The notes: a model not told the origin generated them from the sequence alone. 64,000 nt of DNA from Vibrio halioticoli NBRC 102217 (GCF_000496695.1 NZ_BAUJ01000003.1:124001-188000); one strand, 5' to 3'. Positions 49,205 to 58,663 are shown, numbered from the stretch's first letter. Translations and numbers: made by a program.

Positions 49205-50173
49205 ATGTCACAGTCGTTACCTAACGTTGTCTTTTTAGATAGGGCAACTATTCCTGCGCACGTTCCATTTCGCACACTGAATTTTCCTCATCATTGGGTT
49301 GAGTACGATTACACTTCAGCGCAGCAGGTCGAGGAGCGCATACAAGGTGCTGATATTGTCATTAGTAACAAGGTTGTCTTGAGCGCAGATATTTTAAAGA
49401 AACAGCCACAGATCAAGTTGATCGCTGTGTCAGCAACGGGCACTAATAACGTGGATCTTGATTACTGTCGCCAGCAACAAATCGCAGTGTGCAATATTCA
49501 GGGTTACGCCACTCAATCTGTACCAGAGCATGTGATCGCCATGATCTTTGCTTTAAAGCGCAATCTATTTGCCTATCATCAAGATATTGCCAATGGTGTT
49601 TGGCAACAGGATAAACAGTTTTGTTTCTTTACCCATCCCATTAATGATATTGCAGGTTCAACAATTGCGATTATGGGAAGTGGTAACTTAGGGCAAGGGG
49701 TGGCGACTTTAGCGCGCGCTTTAGGTATGCAGGTGATCTTTGCTGGTCGTAAAGGTGAACAGCAAAGTAAGCAAGGTTACGTGCCTTTTACTGATGCACT
49801 GCAACAAGCGGATATCGTTTCTTTGCACTGTCCATTAACCGAATCTACTACTAATCTGATTGGGCTTGATGAACTTAAATTGATGAAATCGACCGCGGTG
49901 CTGATAAATACGGGACGTGGTGGCTTAGTCAATGAGTCTGACTTAGTCGAAGCACTTAAATCTGGTGAGATTTCTGGCGCAGGGGTGGATGTGTTTACTC
50001 AAGAACCGGCAGATAACTCGAATCCGCTATTAGCCAATATCTCATTACCTAACTTGTTATTAACCCCTCACGTGGCTTGGGGCAGTGATTCTGCTCTTAA
50101 TCGCTTAGTGAGTATTTTGTTCGATAATATTGAACAATTTATGGCGGGAAAACACAGCAATCGAGTGGTTTAG
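49205..50173 (+). CDS. D-2-hydroxyacid dehydrogenase, HprA-like
   Basis: NAD(P)-dependent reductase of 322 residues. Dinucleotide motif GSGNLG (158-163), catalytic Arg238 (INTGRGG), Glu267 (QEP) and His289 (TPHVAWGS). The AWGS ending after the His is common in glycerate/hydroxypyruvate reductases, but the substrate cannot be fixed from sequence. Follows rluA by nine bases, so it is likely in the rapA-rluA transcript. Confidence 0.88.
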   Translation: MSQSLPNVVFLDRATIPAHVPFRTLNFPHHWVEYDYTSAQQVEERIQGADIVISNKVVLSADILKKQPQIKLIAVSATGTNNVDLDYCRQQQIAVCNIQGYATQSVPEHVIAMIFALKRNLFAYHQDIANGVWQQDKQFCFFTHPINDIAGSTIAIMGSGNLGQGVATLARALGMQVIFAGRKGEQQSKQGYVPFTDALQQADIVSLHCPLTESTTNLIGLDELKLMKSTAVLINTGRGGLVNESDLVEALKSGEISGAGVDVFTQEPADNSNPLLANISLPNLLLTPHVAWGSDSALNRLVSILFDNIEQFMAGKHSNRVV

Positions 50174-50191
50174 CCTGTTACTGCTTAAAAA

Positions 50192-50220
50192 GATAAAGCA
50201 CCACTGATGGGTGCTTTATC
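50192..50220. terminator. Bidirectional-looking terminator between the dehydrogenase and usp genes
   Basis: GATAAAGCACC (50192-50202) pairs perfectly with GGTGCTTTATC (50210-50220). On the reverse strand the stem is followed by TTTTTAAG, so it best serves the usp/TRAP transcript; the stem may also stop the forward one. Confidence 0.85.
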
Positions 50221-50230
50221 CATTCTTCTA

Positions 50231-50668
50231 TCAGCCTTGTGGTTTAATCACTAACACGTTCACAGGCGAGTTATGTACGACTTTGGTTGCCACTGAACCT
50301 AGTACCACATTATCAATCCTTGAACGCTTATGGCTTGGCATTACAATCAGGTCAGCACCGAGCTTTTCTGCATAGTCAATGATAGTTGCATAAGGTTTGC
50401 CTTCGGCGATATGCACATGGTAAACCAACTCAGGGTCAATAAACTTATCTGCGAAACTGCGTAATTGTGCATCAACATCTTTCTTCATATCTTTAATCGC
50501 ATCTTGTGGAAAATAAGTTGCGACCATGGACATATGAATTCCAGGTAATACGTTTAGAAGATGCAGTTGTGCGTTACTTTGTTTAGCATGCCAAATGGCC
50601 GCTTTTAATGCTTTGTCACTGAAGCCTTTTTCATTTAAGTCAACGGGAACTAAGATCTGTTTATACAT
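50231..50668 (-). CDS. Universal stress protein, UspA family
   Basis: 145 residues, single Usp domain: ILVPVDLNEKGFSDKALKAAIWHAK at the start, and a C-terminal nucleotide-site region (MPSHKRSRIDNVVLGSVATKVVHNSPVNVLVIKP). The first glycine of the usual GxxG ATP motif is replaced (SHKR), as in UspF-like members. Lies 73 bases behind the TRAP permease on the same strand; in Halomonas a Usp protein (TeaD) regulates a TRAP transporter, so a similar link is plausible here. Confidence 0.88.
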   Translation of the reverse strand: MYKQILVPVDLNEKGFSDKALKAAIWHAKQSNAQLHLLNVLPGIHMSMVATYFPQDAIKDMKKDVDAQLRSFADKFIDPELVYHVHIAEGKPYATIIDYAEKLGADLIVMPSHKRSRIDNVVLGSVATKVVHNSPVNVLVIKPQG

Positions 50669-50741
50669 GAGAAATGCTCTTGAGATTGCGTCGTGTCTAT
50701 TGCCCCATAGAGCAGACTATGGGGCATTGAGCGAAATCAAA

Positions 50742-53315
50742 TTAAGTGGTGATAGACTCTCTAGTTACGCGTCGTTTTTGATTTAAGCCCATTAATATCA
50801 CTAAAATAAGCGCAGGCAAGAACACCCACTCTTTCATCGGGCGCTCAGCTTTTTGGATGATATGTTGAATTTGCCAATCAAAATCGATCCCAGAAGCTTC
50901 GGCAGGACTGCCAAACTCCACCATATCAACGATGACATTATCATCATTGTGAGACAGCATTAAGCCCATTGATGAGATGCGATCTTCAGCAGATACAGCA
51001 TTATCGTCAAAAGGCAGGCGCACTGTTTTAGCAATGAACTTTCCTTCAATGTTTTCACCGGCCACTCGCATTTCCAGTGTTTGCCCTACAGGCATTTTCT
51101 GTACTACTTGCGAGATTTCTGAGGCGGGCACTTCTATTTTGGCTGGGTAGATTTGATCCCACCAAAAACCTGGTCGGAAGAAGGTGAAGGTCAGTAACAA
51201 TAAAGCGATGGTTTCCCACCATTTATTTTTAGTAAACCACCATCCTTGCGTGGCAGCAGAAAACAGCAACATAGCGGTGATGGCAGAAAGCACCGTAAGT
51301 AATAAGTGCCACCAACTGTCGATCCCCATCATTAGTAGTTGAGTATTAAAGATAAACATAAACGGCAAAATTGCAGTACGTATATCGTAAGTAAAACCCT
51401 GAATACCAGTGCGAATCGGATCGGATTTAGCAATTGCGGCCGCAGCAAAAGCGGCTAAACCGACAGGCGGTGTATCATCGGCAAGAATACCGAAATAGAA
51501 CACAAACAAGTGCACGGCAATAAGTGGAATGATCAGCCCGTGAGCGGCACCTAGGGTGACGATAACCGGAGCCATCAAGGTAGAGACCACTATGTAGTTT
51601 GCGGTAGTTGGTAGTCCCATGCCGAGAATTAAACTGATAATGGCAGTAAATAGAAGCATCATAATGATGTTGCCACCAGAGATGAACTCGACGAAGTCAG
51701 TCATCACTAAGCCAATACCGGTAAGGGTCACTACGCCCACTACAATACCTGCCGCCGCCGTTGCTACGCCAATGCCTATCATATTACGAGCGCCAGATAC
51801 TAAAGCTTCCAGTAGATCGTGTACGCCCAGTTTGAAGGCGGCAAAGGTGTTGTTTTGCTTGTTAAACAGATCCATCAGTGGACGCTGAGTCAGCAAGACA
51901 AAAATCATAAATACACTGGCCCAAAATGCCGATAAACCCGGAGAAAAGCGTTCTACGGTTAAGCACCAAACAAGCACTACGATAGGCAGTAAAAAATGCA
52001 GTCCTGATTTTACCGTAGGGCCAACATCTGGAATTTCTGTTAGCTCTGGGTCCATTTCAGCGTGTTCTTGATAGCGAGATGACACTCGAACAAGGCCAAC
52101 ATAGCTCAGCAATAACGCCACGGTCACAATAGGCGTTGCGGCGGCGCCAAACACATCTTTGGTCCAGCCAATGCCGTAATATACCGCAGCACTGATGACG
52201 CATAAGCCTAAAATGGTGCCGATAAAGGAAGTAAGGCTTTGCAGTTTGGTTGGAGTATGTCGGCGTGGCAGTCCTTGCATTCCTGCTTTGCAGGCTTCCA
52301 GATGCACAATGTAGATAAGAGCAATGTAGGAGATTAATGCAGGTAAGAGCGCCGCTTTAATCACTTCGACATAGGATATTCCGACGTATTCCACCATCAG
52401 AAACGCCGCCGCGCCCATAATGGGTGGCGTCAGCTGACCATTGGTTGAAGCGGCAACTTCTACCGCGCCCGCTTTGGTGCCCGGAAAGCCCACTCGCTTC
52501 ATCAGTGGAATGGTGAAAGTCCCCGTAGTGACTACGTTTGCAATGGAAGAGCCAGAGACTAAACCTGAAAGTCCAGAGGCGACGACAGCCGCTTTGGCTG
52601 GGCCTCCGCGCATATGACCAAGCAATGAGAAGGCCACTTTAATGAAGTAAGCGCCTGCTCCTGCGCGCTCTAGCATGGCGCCAAACAATACAAACAGGAA
52701 AACAAAGGAGGTAGAAACGCCCAGTGCAATGCCGAAAACCCCTTCGGTTGTCAGCCATAAATGCGACATCGCTTTGTTTAAGCTCGCCCCTTTATGTGCA
52801 ATAACATCTGGCATATGTGGACCACCAAAGGTGTACAGTAGAAATACTGCGGCTACCACCATCAGTGGTGGACCTAATGCGCGACGTGTTGCTTCCAGTA
52901 GCAATACCATTCCGGTTACAGCGGCCACAATATCAAAAGAAGTGGGTGCGCCAGAGCGTCCTGCGAGTTGGGTGTAAAACAGATAGATATAAGCGGCCGA
53001 TAAGCTACCGACTAACGCCAGAACCCAATCAACGACAGGAATTCTGTCGCGAGGTGAGCGTTTCATTGCCGGGTAAGCGGTAAAGGCTAAGAAGATAGCG
53101 AAGGCTAAGTGAATAGAACGAGCCTCAGTATCATTTAATATGGCGAAGTTGAAAATAAACGGCAGTGGTGATGCATACCAAAGCTGGAATAGTGACCAGC
53201 ACAAAGGTACAAACCAGAGAATTTTTCCAGCAATTCCGAAGGGATTACGTGCTCCCGTATCGGCTTGCGCGACGATATCTTGGGCTTCTTGAGACGGAGT
53301 CGTTGAATGTGTCAT
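50742..53315 (-). CDS. TRAP transporter fused DctQ-DctM permease (TAXI type), with C-terminal DUF3394
   Basis: 857 residues, highly hydrophobic. N-terminal small-permease-like helices (about 28-140), then the DctM-like large permease (about 140-690) with SGLVSGSSIANVVTTGTFTIPLMKRVGFPG and GMGLPTTANYIVVSTLMAPVI. A C-terminal soluble region (about 720-840) fits DUF3394. TRAP systems import organic acids with a sodium gradient; fused permeases pair with TAXI binding proteins, and one is encoded 266 bases upstream. Substrate not determinable; glutamate and C4-acids are precedents for the family. Confidence 0.92.
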   Translation of the reverse strand: MTHSTTPSQEAQDIVAQADTGARNPFGIAGKILWFVPLCWSLFQLWYASPLPFIFNFAILNDTEARSIHLAFAIFLAFTAYPAMKRSPRDRIPVVDWVLALVGSLSAAYIYLFYTQLAGRSGAPTSFDIVAAVTGMVLLLEATRRALGPPLMVVAAVFLLYTFGGPHMPDVIAHKGASLNKAMSHLWLTTEGVFGIALGVSTSFVFLFVLFGAMLERAGAGAYFIKVAFSLLGHMRGGPAKAAVVASGLSGLVSGSSIANVVTTGTFTIPLMKRVGFPGTKAGAVEVAASTNGQLTPPIMGAAAFLMVEYVGISYVEVIKAALLPALISYIALIYIVHLEACKAGMQGLPRRHTPTKLQSLTSFIGTILGLCVISAAVYYGIGWTKDVFGAAATPIVTVALLLSYVGLVRVSSRYQEHAEMDPELTEIPDVGPTVKSGLHFLLPIVVLVWCLTVERFSPGLSAFWASVFMIFVLLTQRPLMDLFNKQNNTFAAFKLGVHDLLEALVSGARNMIGIGVATAAAGIVVGVVTLTGIGLVMTDFVEFISGGNIIMMLLFTAIISLILGMGLPTTANYIVVSTLMAPVIVTLGAAHGLIIPLIAVHLFVFYFGILADDTPPVGLAAFAAAAIAKSDPIRTGIQGFTYDIRTAILPFMFIFNTQLLMMGIDSWWHLLLTVLSAITAMLLFSAATQGWWFTKNKWWETIALLLLTFTFFRPGFWWDQIYPAKIEVPASEISQVVQKMPVGQTLEMRVAGENIEGKFIAKTVRLPFDDNAVSAEDRISSMGLMLSHNDDNVIVDMVEFGSPAEASGIDFDWQIQHIIQKAERPMKEWVFLPALILVILMGLNQKRRVTRESITT

Positions 53316-53515
53316 TAGTGTATCCTAATTCTGTTGACGCAGGCGGGCTAAGAGCTGTGATTGGTATCACCAATAGTTCTAGAGCAAGCCGAAATACTAG
53401 CCAATAAAAATTACAATATAGAAAGGTACTGCCAAGTTGTGGCAAATAAAAAGTCCCACCTGAAAGGGGGCATTGACTAGTGGGGATGGTGTTTCCCAAT
53501 ACTACAAATAGGTTG

Positions 53516-53537
53516 AAAAGGAGGCCGAAGCCTCCTC
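53516..53537 (-). terminator. Hairpin with TTCG loop after the TAXI gene
   Basis: GGAGGC (53520-53525) pairs with GCCTCC (53530-53535). On the reverse strand the loop is TTCG and TTTTC follows. It sits between the binding-protein and permease genes and could reduce read-through so that the binding protein is made in excess. Confidence 0.75.
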
Positions 53538-53568
53538 ATACCAATCGCAATAATTAAGTGATTGGTAT
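53538..53568. repeat. 9-bp inverted repeat ATACCAATC / GATTGGTAT
   Basis: ATACCAATC (53538-53546) and GATTGGTAT (53560-53568) flank 13 bases. GATTGGTAT also occurs at 39612 (then CA) and in shortened form at 53357. It may be a small dispersed palindromic element of the kind common between vibrio genes; this is an impression, not a search result. Confidence 0.5.
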
Positions 53569-53581
53569 TATGGTCAGCTAC

Positions 53582-54550
53582 TTACTTAAGTAGGCCGACT
53601 TCTTTGTAGTACTTCACTGCACCTGGGTGAAGTGGAATGGAAATACCATCTTTTACCATGTTTTCTTTTTTCAAATTAGCGAAAGCAGGGTGTAGACGTT
53701 TGAAGGTATCAAAGTTCTCAAATACCCCTTTTGCCACGGTATAAGCAACTTCATCAGAAACGTCCGATGTGGTTACCATAGTTGCTGCAACACCGAAGCT
53801 TTTCACGTCAATGTCTGTACCACGATACATGCCAGCCGGAACTGTGCTAAATGCGTAGTATGGGTTGTCAGCAACGATCTTGTCGATCTGTGGGCCAGTC
53901 GCAGGGACCAGTTTTGCATTACAAGAGGTTGTTGCTTCTTTGATAGAGCCATTTGGGTGACCTACCATGTAGATGAATGCATCAATCTTGTTATCACAAA
54001 GTGCTTGTGAACGCTCAGAACCTTTTAGCTCAGAAGCCAGTTTAAAGCTGTCGTTAGTCCAGCCCATTGCGTCCATTACAACACTCATAGTTGCACGGTC
54101 ACCAGAGCCAGGGTTACCAATGTTGACACGCTTGCCAGCTAGGTCAGAAACGTTGTTAATACCAGAATCTTCGCGTGCGATTATATTAAAAGGTTCGGTA
54201 TGAAGGGAGAATACCGCACGTAGTTTCTTGTATGGGCCTTGCTCAGAAAACTTGCTAGTACCGTTGTAGCCGTGGAACTGCCAATCAGACTGTACGATAC
54301 CAAAATCAAGCTCACCAGAGCGAAGAGTGTTGACGTTGTAAATAGAACCGCCAGTGGATTCCACTGAACAACGAATGCTGTGATCGTTGCGATCTTTGTT
54401 AACTAACTTACAGATAGCGCCGCCAGTTGGGTAATAAACACCCGTTACTGAGCCTGTACCGATAGTAATGAACTCTTGAGCAGAAACAACGCTTGCACCC
54501 ATAACTGCAGCTGCAATCGCGCCAAACTTAATTGCTTTCTTAAATGCCAT
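53582..54550 (-). CDS. TAXI family TRAP transporter solute-binding protein
   Basis: Periplasmic binding protein, 322 residues from ATG 54550 (AAGGAAG upstream). A 29-codon upstream extension without signal character is rejected. Signal peptide 1-26 (ending VVSA); TAXI motifs ITIGTGSVTGVYYPTGGAICKLVNK and GKRVNIGNPGSGDRATMSVVMDAMGW. Feeds the fused TRAP permease downstream. Confidence 0.93.
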   Translation of the reverse strand: MAFKKAIKFGAIAAAVMGASVVSAQEFITIGTGSVTGVYYPTGGAICKLVNKDRNDHSIRCSVESTGGSIYNVNTLRSGELDFGIVQSDWQFHGYNGTSKFSEQGPYKKLRAVFSLHTEPFNIIAREDSGINNVSDLAGKRVNIGNPGSGDRATMSVVMDAMGWTNDSFKLASELKGSERSQALCDNKIDAFIYMVGHPNGSIKEATTSCNAKLVPATGPQIDKIVADNPYYAFSTVPAGMYRGTDIDVKSFGVAATMVTTSDVSDEVAYTVAKGVFENFDTFKRLHPAFANLKKENMVKDGISIPLHPGAVKYYKEVGLLK

Positions 54551-54981
54551 GATGTTTTCTTCCTTATGTCCATGATCATACCAACAGCCTTCTATGTGCT
54601 GTTGAGGTTTCCTGTATGGAAACGGCATCTTTTTCAACTCCTACAATGCCCATAGCACTTAAATGACGTTATTTTTATCGATCTTGTCGCATCTTTTAAG
54701 CGTAGTTCTCTTTAAAGAAACGCTCAACATAACATCAATAGTGATAGGGGATTTGTTGAAAAAGTGTCTGCATCATATCAAAAAACAACCAGAAATAGGG
54801 TGCATAGCAAGATTGACAGTACAAAATCAGTTGCTTATGCGATTAATTTAAAAGGTTATTTTCAATAAAAGTCTTTATAAACAGTTACTTATGGTTTTTG
54901 CGGTCAATAAGGAGTATTTTATAAGGATGTGATCGTTCTCACAGCCTGAAAATCAGGCTGTGTTAGTGGAAAAATTATATT
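54551..54981. other. Intergenic region between the TAXI gene and argR
   Basis: 431 bases without a convincing gene. Near the TAXI start are two hairpins in the predicted 5' leader (54583-54603 and 54607-54623). Further right the DNA is A/T-rich and probably holds the TRAP promoter. A 9-bp stem CACAGCCTG / CAGGCTGTG (about 54940-54962) stands behind argR without a T tract. No RNA gene recognised. Confidence 0.55.
54583..54623 (-). promoter_or_regulatory. Tandem hairpins in the TAXI gene leader
   Basis: AACAGC (54583-54588) pairs with GCTGTT (54598-54603), and GTTTCC (54607-54612) with GGAAAC (54618-54623). They lie 33-73 bases before the start codon and would form side by side in the mRNA leader. 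Function unknown. Confidence 0.5.
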
Positions 54982-55452
54982 TTATCCAACGTATTCAAAG
55001 AGTTCGCAAACAGAGTCGAAGAGTTGTTTGGTGTCAATTTCTAGGGTTGGGGTAATGAAGATGGTGTCATCGCCAGCGACAACGCCAAGAATGCCTTCCG
55101 ACTTACCTAGAGAGTCAAGCAGTCGAGCAATCAGTTGCGCACCGGCAGGGCCAGTATGGATAACAACAAGCGCATTGTTGTAGTCGATGCTTAAGACTAA
55201 TTCACGCAATGAGCTTGATACTGTTGGTACTCCAAGCTCTGCTGGCAAGCAATAAACCATTTCCATTTTGGCATTGCGAGTTCGAACAGCACCAAACTTG
55301 GTGAGCATGCGCGAGACTTTAGATTGATTGATATTGTCAAACCCTTCGAGCTTTAGTGCTTCAACAATCTCACTTTGTGAGCCGAAACGTTCTTGTTTCA
55401 AAAGGGATTTGAACTCGCGGACTAAATGGTCCTGTTTTTCGCTGTTTCGCAT
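54982..55452 (-). CDS. argR: Arginine repressor ArgR
   Basis: Hexameric arginine-dependent repressor; 156 residues from ATG 55452, exactly the E. coli length (a GTG four codons earlier is not needed). N-terminal winged helix (about 1-75: [29 protein letters not shown]) and C-terminal arginine-binding domain with [15 protein letters not shown] and GDDTIF. Divergent from mdh, as in E. coli. Confidence 0.96.
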   Translation of the reverse strand: MRNSEKQDHLVREFKSLLKQERFGSQSEIVEALKLEGFDNINQSKVSRMLTKFGAVRTRNAKMEMVYCLPAELGVPTVSSSLRELVLSIDYNNALVVIHTGPAGAQLIARLLDSLGKSEGILGVVAGDDTIFITPTLEIDTKQLFDSVCELFEYVG

Positions 55453-55746
55453 TACTTGTTCCACATATTATTGATTTTATGTTTACTGGAGAGCTTTACC
55501 TCAGTCAGTACAGTGTCTCATAGAACGGGATCATTCCCAAGTAATGGGATTGTTACTCGATAAAAACCTCTTATTTAGTGTGTCAATTCGTGATGAAGGG
55601 CAGGCATTAGCAGGAATAGAGGTGCGATGAGTGAGTAAGGTCGCAAAGGTGTGGTTGCGTAATTGTAAATGCAAAGTAAATATTATAATTTCAGGCTTAA
55701 TATATCACGGAACAAAACTACCTCTAAATTATCCAAGGAGAACACA
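55453..55746. other. argR-mdh divergent regulatory region
   Basis: 294 bases. TATAAT at 55684-55689 with TTGTAA 15 bases upstream (55663-55668) is the likely mdh promoter. I could not find a pair of convincing ARG boxes; the A/T-rich half-site-like TAAAT beside the mdh -10 is the nearest candidate. Confidence 0.5.
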
Positions 55747-56682
55747 ATGAAAGTCGCTGTTATCGGAGCTGCTGGTGGTATTGGACAAGCACTAGCCCTA
55801 CTATTGAAAAACAACCTTCCTGCTGGTTCAGATCTAGCTCTTTATGACATTGCACCTGTAACTCCTGGCGTTGCTGCTGATCTTGGTCATATACCAACTC
55901 CAGTAACTGTTTCTGGTTTCTCAGGGGAAGATCCAACACCCGCATTGGTCGATGCAGATGTTGTATTAATCTCGGCAGGTGTAGCTCGTAAACCGGGTAT
56001 GGATCGTGAAGATCTATTCAATGTAAATGCTGGTATTGTCAAATCATTAGCAGAAAAGATCGCAGTGGTTTGCCCAACAGCATGCATCGGTATTATCACC
56101 AACCCAGTCAACACAACCGTAGCAATTGCGGCTGACGTACTGAAAAAAGCTGGTGTATACGATAAGCGTCGCTTATTTGGTGTGACAACTTTGGATGTGA
56201 TTCGCTCTGAAACGTTTGTCGGTCAATTGAAAGGACTTGATCCAACCAAAGTTAATGTACCTGTTATTGGTGGCCACTCTGGTGTGACGATTCTTCCTCT
56301 CCTTTCTCAAATTGAAGGTGTGGAATTTACCAGTGAAGAAGTTTCTTGGTTAACTATTCGTATCCAAGATGCGGGCACTGAGGTTGTTGAAGCAAAAGCC
56401 GGCGGTGGTAGTGCAACCTTGTCAATGGGGCAAGCAGCTTGTCGCTTTGGTCTATCATTGGTACGCGCACTGCAAGGTGAATCTAATATCGTTGAATGTG
56501 CTTATGTTGAAGGCCGAGGCGAACATACGCGATTCTTTGCTCAGCCTGTGAAGTTGGGTAAAGAGGGTGTTGAAGAAATATTAGATTATGGCGAGCTGAG
56601 TGATTTTGAAAGATCCTCTTTAGACGGTATGTTGGAAACATTGTCTAACGATATCAGTAAAGGCGAAGCATTCGCTAAATAG
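55747..56682 (+). CDS. mdh: Malate dehydrogenase
   Basis: TCA-cycle NAD-dependent enzyme, 311 residues from ATG 55747 (AAGGAGA upstream). GAAGGIGQ (7-14), Arg81 and Arg87 in [12 protein letters not shown], Asp150, Arg153 and His177 (GGHSGVT) are all in the E. coli positions. An in-frame upstream start at 55669 is rejected. Confidence 0.98.
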   Translation: MKVAVIGAAGGIGQALALLLKNNLPAGSDLALYDIAPVTPGVAADLGHIPTPVTVSGFSGEDPTPALVDADVVLISAGVARKPGMDREDLFNVNAGIVKSLAEKIAVVCPTACIGIITNPVNTTVAIAADVLKKAGVYDKRRLFGVTTLDVIRSETFVGQLKGLDPTKVNVPVIGGHSGVTILPLLSQIEGVEFTSEEVSWLTIRIQDAGTEVVEAKAGGGSATLSMGQAACRFGLSLVRALQGESNIVECAYVEGRGEHTRFFAQPVKLGKEGVEEILDYGELSDFERSSLDGMLETLSNDISKGEAFAK

Positions 56683-56723
56683 CGGTTGGCTGACTTGTTT
56701 TAGGACGGGACAAATTGGATACG

Positions 56724-56755
56724 AGAAGCGGATCATGATGATCCGCTTTTTTATT
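56724..56755 (+). terminator. Rho-independent terminator after mdh
   Basis: AAGCGGATC (56726-56734) pairs with GATCCGCTT (56740-56748), followed by TTTTATTTG. Confidence 0.92.
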
Positions 56756-56808
56756 TGTTAGATGTCGTATTTGTGATCGGCGCTAAACATGATTAATGCA
56801 AAGAGCGA

Positions 56809-57780
56809 TTACTTGCTGCGTTTAACGGCAAGGTGCGCCAGTGCTTCAAGCGCTTGTTTTTCAGGGGAGTCAGCCAGTTTCGTTAAAGCGGCAATCGCTT
56901 TATCGGCTTCCTGATTCGCCACTTTAGTGGTGTATTCTAACGCGCCAGTTTGATGCATAGCCGCTAAAATGTCATCGAGTCGATCCATTCCGTTGGCTTT
57001 TTCAATGGCTTCAACAATCATCTCTCTTTGTTCCTGTGAGCCATTCTGCATAGCGTACAGCAACGGAAGGGTAGGTTTACCCTCTGCTAGGTCATCACCC
57101 ACGTTCTTACCCATCTCTTTGCCGTCAGCGGTGTAATCTAATACATCATCAATGAGCTGGAATGCGGTGCCAAGATGGCGACCGTAGGTTTGCATGGCTG
57201 TTTCCATTTCAGGGCCTGCTTCTGCCAAAATAGCCGATAACTGAGAGGCAGATTCAAACAGGCGTGCGGTTTTAGAGTAGATCACCTGCATGTAGCTTTC
57301 TTCTGTTGTTGAGGCATCGTTGCAATTCATTAATTGCTGAACTTCACCTTCAGCGATGACGTTTACCGCTTCACTCATTAGCTCAAGGATCCTCAAAGAT
57401 CCTAAGCTAGTCATCATTTGGAAAGAGCGAGTGTAAATATAATCACCGACCAATACGCTAGGTGCATTACCAAAAGCGGCATTTGCGGTTTCTTTGCCGC
57501 GTCGCATATCGGATTCGTCTACCACATCATCGTGTAACAAAGTTGCCGTATGGATGAATTCAATGAACGCAGCTGCCGTAATATGACCTTCACCTTGGTA
57601 GCCTAACGCACGAGCTGATAGGAGCGTGATGAGAGGGCGCAGACGCTTTCCGCCACCACTGACAATGTAGTAACCCAGTTGATTAATCAGAGTGACCTCT
57701 GAGTTTAATTGGGCTTGGATTGTTTGATCTACTTTTGCCATGTCATCGGCAGTGAGGTCCTGGATAGCACTAAAGTCCAT
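56809..57780 (-). CDS. ispB: Octaprenyl diphosphate synthase
   Basis: Makes the C40 side chain of quinones by adding isopentenyl diphosphate to farnesyl diphosphate. 323 residues; first Asp-rich motif DDVVD (84-88), second DDVLD (211-215), and GGGKRLRP (42-49). Divergent from rplU, the usual arrangement. Confidence 0.96.
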   Translation of the reverse strand: MDFSAIQDLTADDMAKVDQTIQAQLNSEVTLINQLGYYIVSGGGKRLRPLITLLSARALGYQGEGHITAAAFIEFIHTATLLHDDVVDESDMRRGKETANAAFGNAPSVLVGDYIYTRSFQMMTSLGSLRILELMSEAVNVIAEGEVQQLMNCNDASTTEESYMQVIYSKTARLFESASQLSAILAEAGPEMETAMQTYGRHLGTAFQLIDDVLDYTADGKEMGKNVGDDLAEGKPTLPLLYAMQNGSQEQREMIVEAIEKANGMDRLDDILAAMHQTGALEYTTKVANQEADKAIAALTKLADSPEKQALEALAHLAVKRSK

Positions 57781-57937
57781 GATACTTCCGGTTTTGAGTT
57801 GCTACAAAGGGGTAGCTAAGATGATAATTAATGTCGAATTTTACACTAAAAAACGTTGCTAAATACAGCTGTAAAAGGCATCATTCTCACACTTTTATGT
57901 GGCGATTATCTTTTCGCCTATTTTTTTAAAATATGGC

Positions 57938-57966
57938 TTGTTTTATGTGATGCGTTCACGTAGAAT
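57938..57966 (+). promoter_or_regulatory. rplU-rpmA promoter
   Basis: TTGTTT (57938-57943), 17-base spacer, TAGAAT (57961-57966), followed by a C/G-rich discriminator CTGCGCCC. Confidence 0.75.
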
Positions 57967-57992
57967 CTGCGCCCTATTGATAAATTAGTTAG

Positions 57993-58031
57993 CGCACACC
58001 CAAACTGCCCAAAACAGGCAAAGGCTGTGCG
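57993..58031 (+). promoter_or_regulatory. Stem-loop in the rplU leader
   Basis: CGCACA (57993-57998) pairs with TGTGCG (58026-58031), enclosing a second stem TGCC (58006-58009) with GGCA (58017-58020). It ends about 19 bases before the L21 start. A role in autogenous control is possible but unproven. Confidence 0.55.
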
Positions 58032-58049
58032 GAAAAAGCGGAGTAAAAT

Positions 58050-58361
58050 ATGTACGCTGTTTTCCAATCTGGTGGTAAACAACACCGTGTAAGCGAAGGC
58101 CAAACTCTTCGTTTAGAGAAATTGGACGTTGAAACTGGTGCAACTGTTGAGTTTGACTCAGTTCTTATGATCGCAAACGGTGAAGAAATCACTGTTGGTG
58201 CTCCTCTTGTAGAGGGCGGTAAAGTTGTAGCTGAAGTGGTTAAGCACGGTCGTGGCGATAAAGTAAAAATCGTTAAGTTCCGTCGTCGTAAGCACTCTCG
58301 TAAGCAACAAGGTCATCGTCAGTGGTTCACTGAAGTGAAGATCACTGGCATTAACGCTTAA
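58050..58361 (+). CDS. rplU: 50S ribosomal protein L21
   Basis: 103 residues, [26 protein letters not shown], with [23 protein letters not shown] near the end. GCGGAG ribosome site. Followed by rpmA. Confidence 0.99.
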   Translation: MYAVFQSGGKQHRVSEGQTLRLEKLDVETGATVEFDSVLMIANGEEITVGAPLVEGGKVVAEVVKHGRGDKVKIVKFRRRKHSRKQQGHRQWFTEVKITGINA

Positions 58362-58380
58362 GTTTTAGGAGAGTTAAACA

Positions 58381-58638
58381 ATGGCACACAAAAAAGCTGG
58401 CGGTTCTACTCGTAACGGTCGCGATTCAGAAAGCAAACGCCTAGGTGTTAAGCGTTTTGGTGGCGAATCAGTTCTAGCGGGTAACATCATCGTTCGTCAA
58501 CGTGGTACTAAATTCCACGCTGGTAACAACGTTGGTATCGGTAAAGACCACACTCTTTTCGCTCTTACTGAAGGTAAAGTGAAATTTGAAGTTAAAGGTC
58601 CTAAGAACCGTAAATTTGTAAGCATCGATTCTGAGTAA
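58381..58638 (+). CDS. rpmA: 50S ribosomal protein L27
   Basis: 85 residues, [21 protein letters not shown]; the flexible N-terminus reaches the peptidyl-transferase centre and needs no pre-cleavage here (no Firmicutes-type extension). AGGAGA ribosome site. Confidence 0.99.
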   Translation: MAHKKAGGSTRNGRDSESKRLGVKRFGGESVLAGNIIVRQRGTKFHAGNNVGIGKDHTLFALTEGKVKFEVKGPKNRKFVSIDSE

Positions 58639-58663
58639 TTATTACTTAGAACAAGCTGAATTC

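Noticed and set aside
53538..53568. Insertion-sequence end or attachment site
   Set aside because: No transposase, target duplication or tRNA gene is nearby; better read as an mRNA hairpin or small dispersed palindrome.
54583..54623. Known riboswitch in the TRAP leader
   Set aside because: The two small stems lack any conserved riboswitch core I can identify, so only generic hairpins are reported.
54663..54851. Forward 62-codon open frame in the TAXI-argR gap
   Set aside because: No ribosome site, very A/T-rich, no recognisable domain; treated as non-coding.
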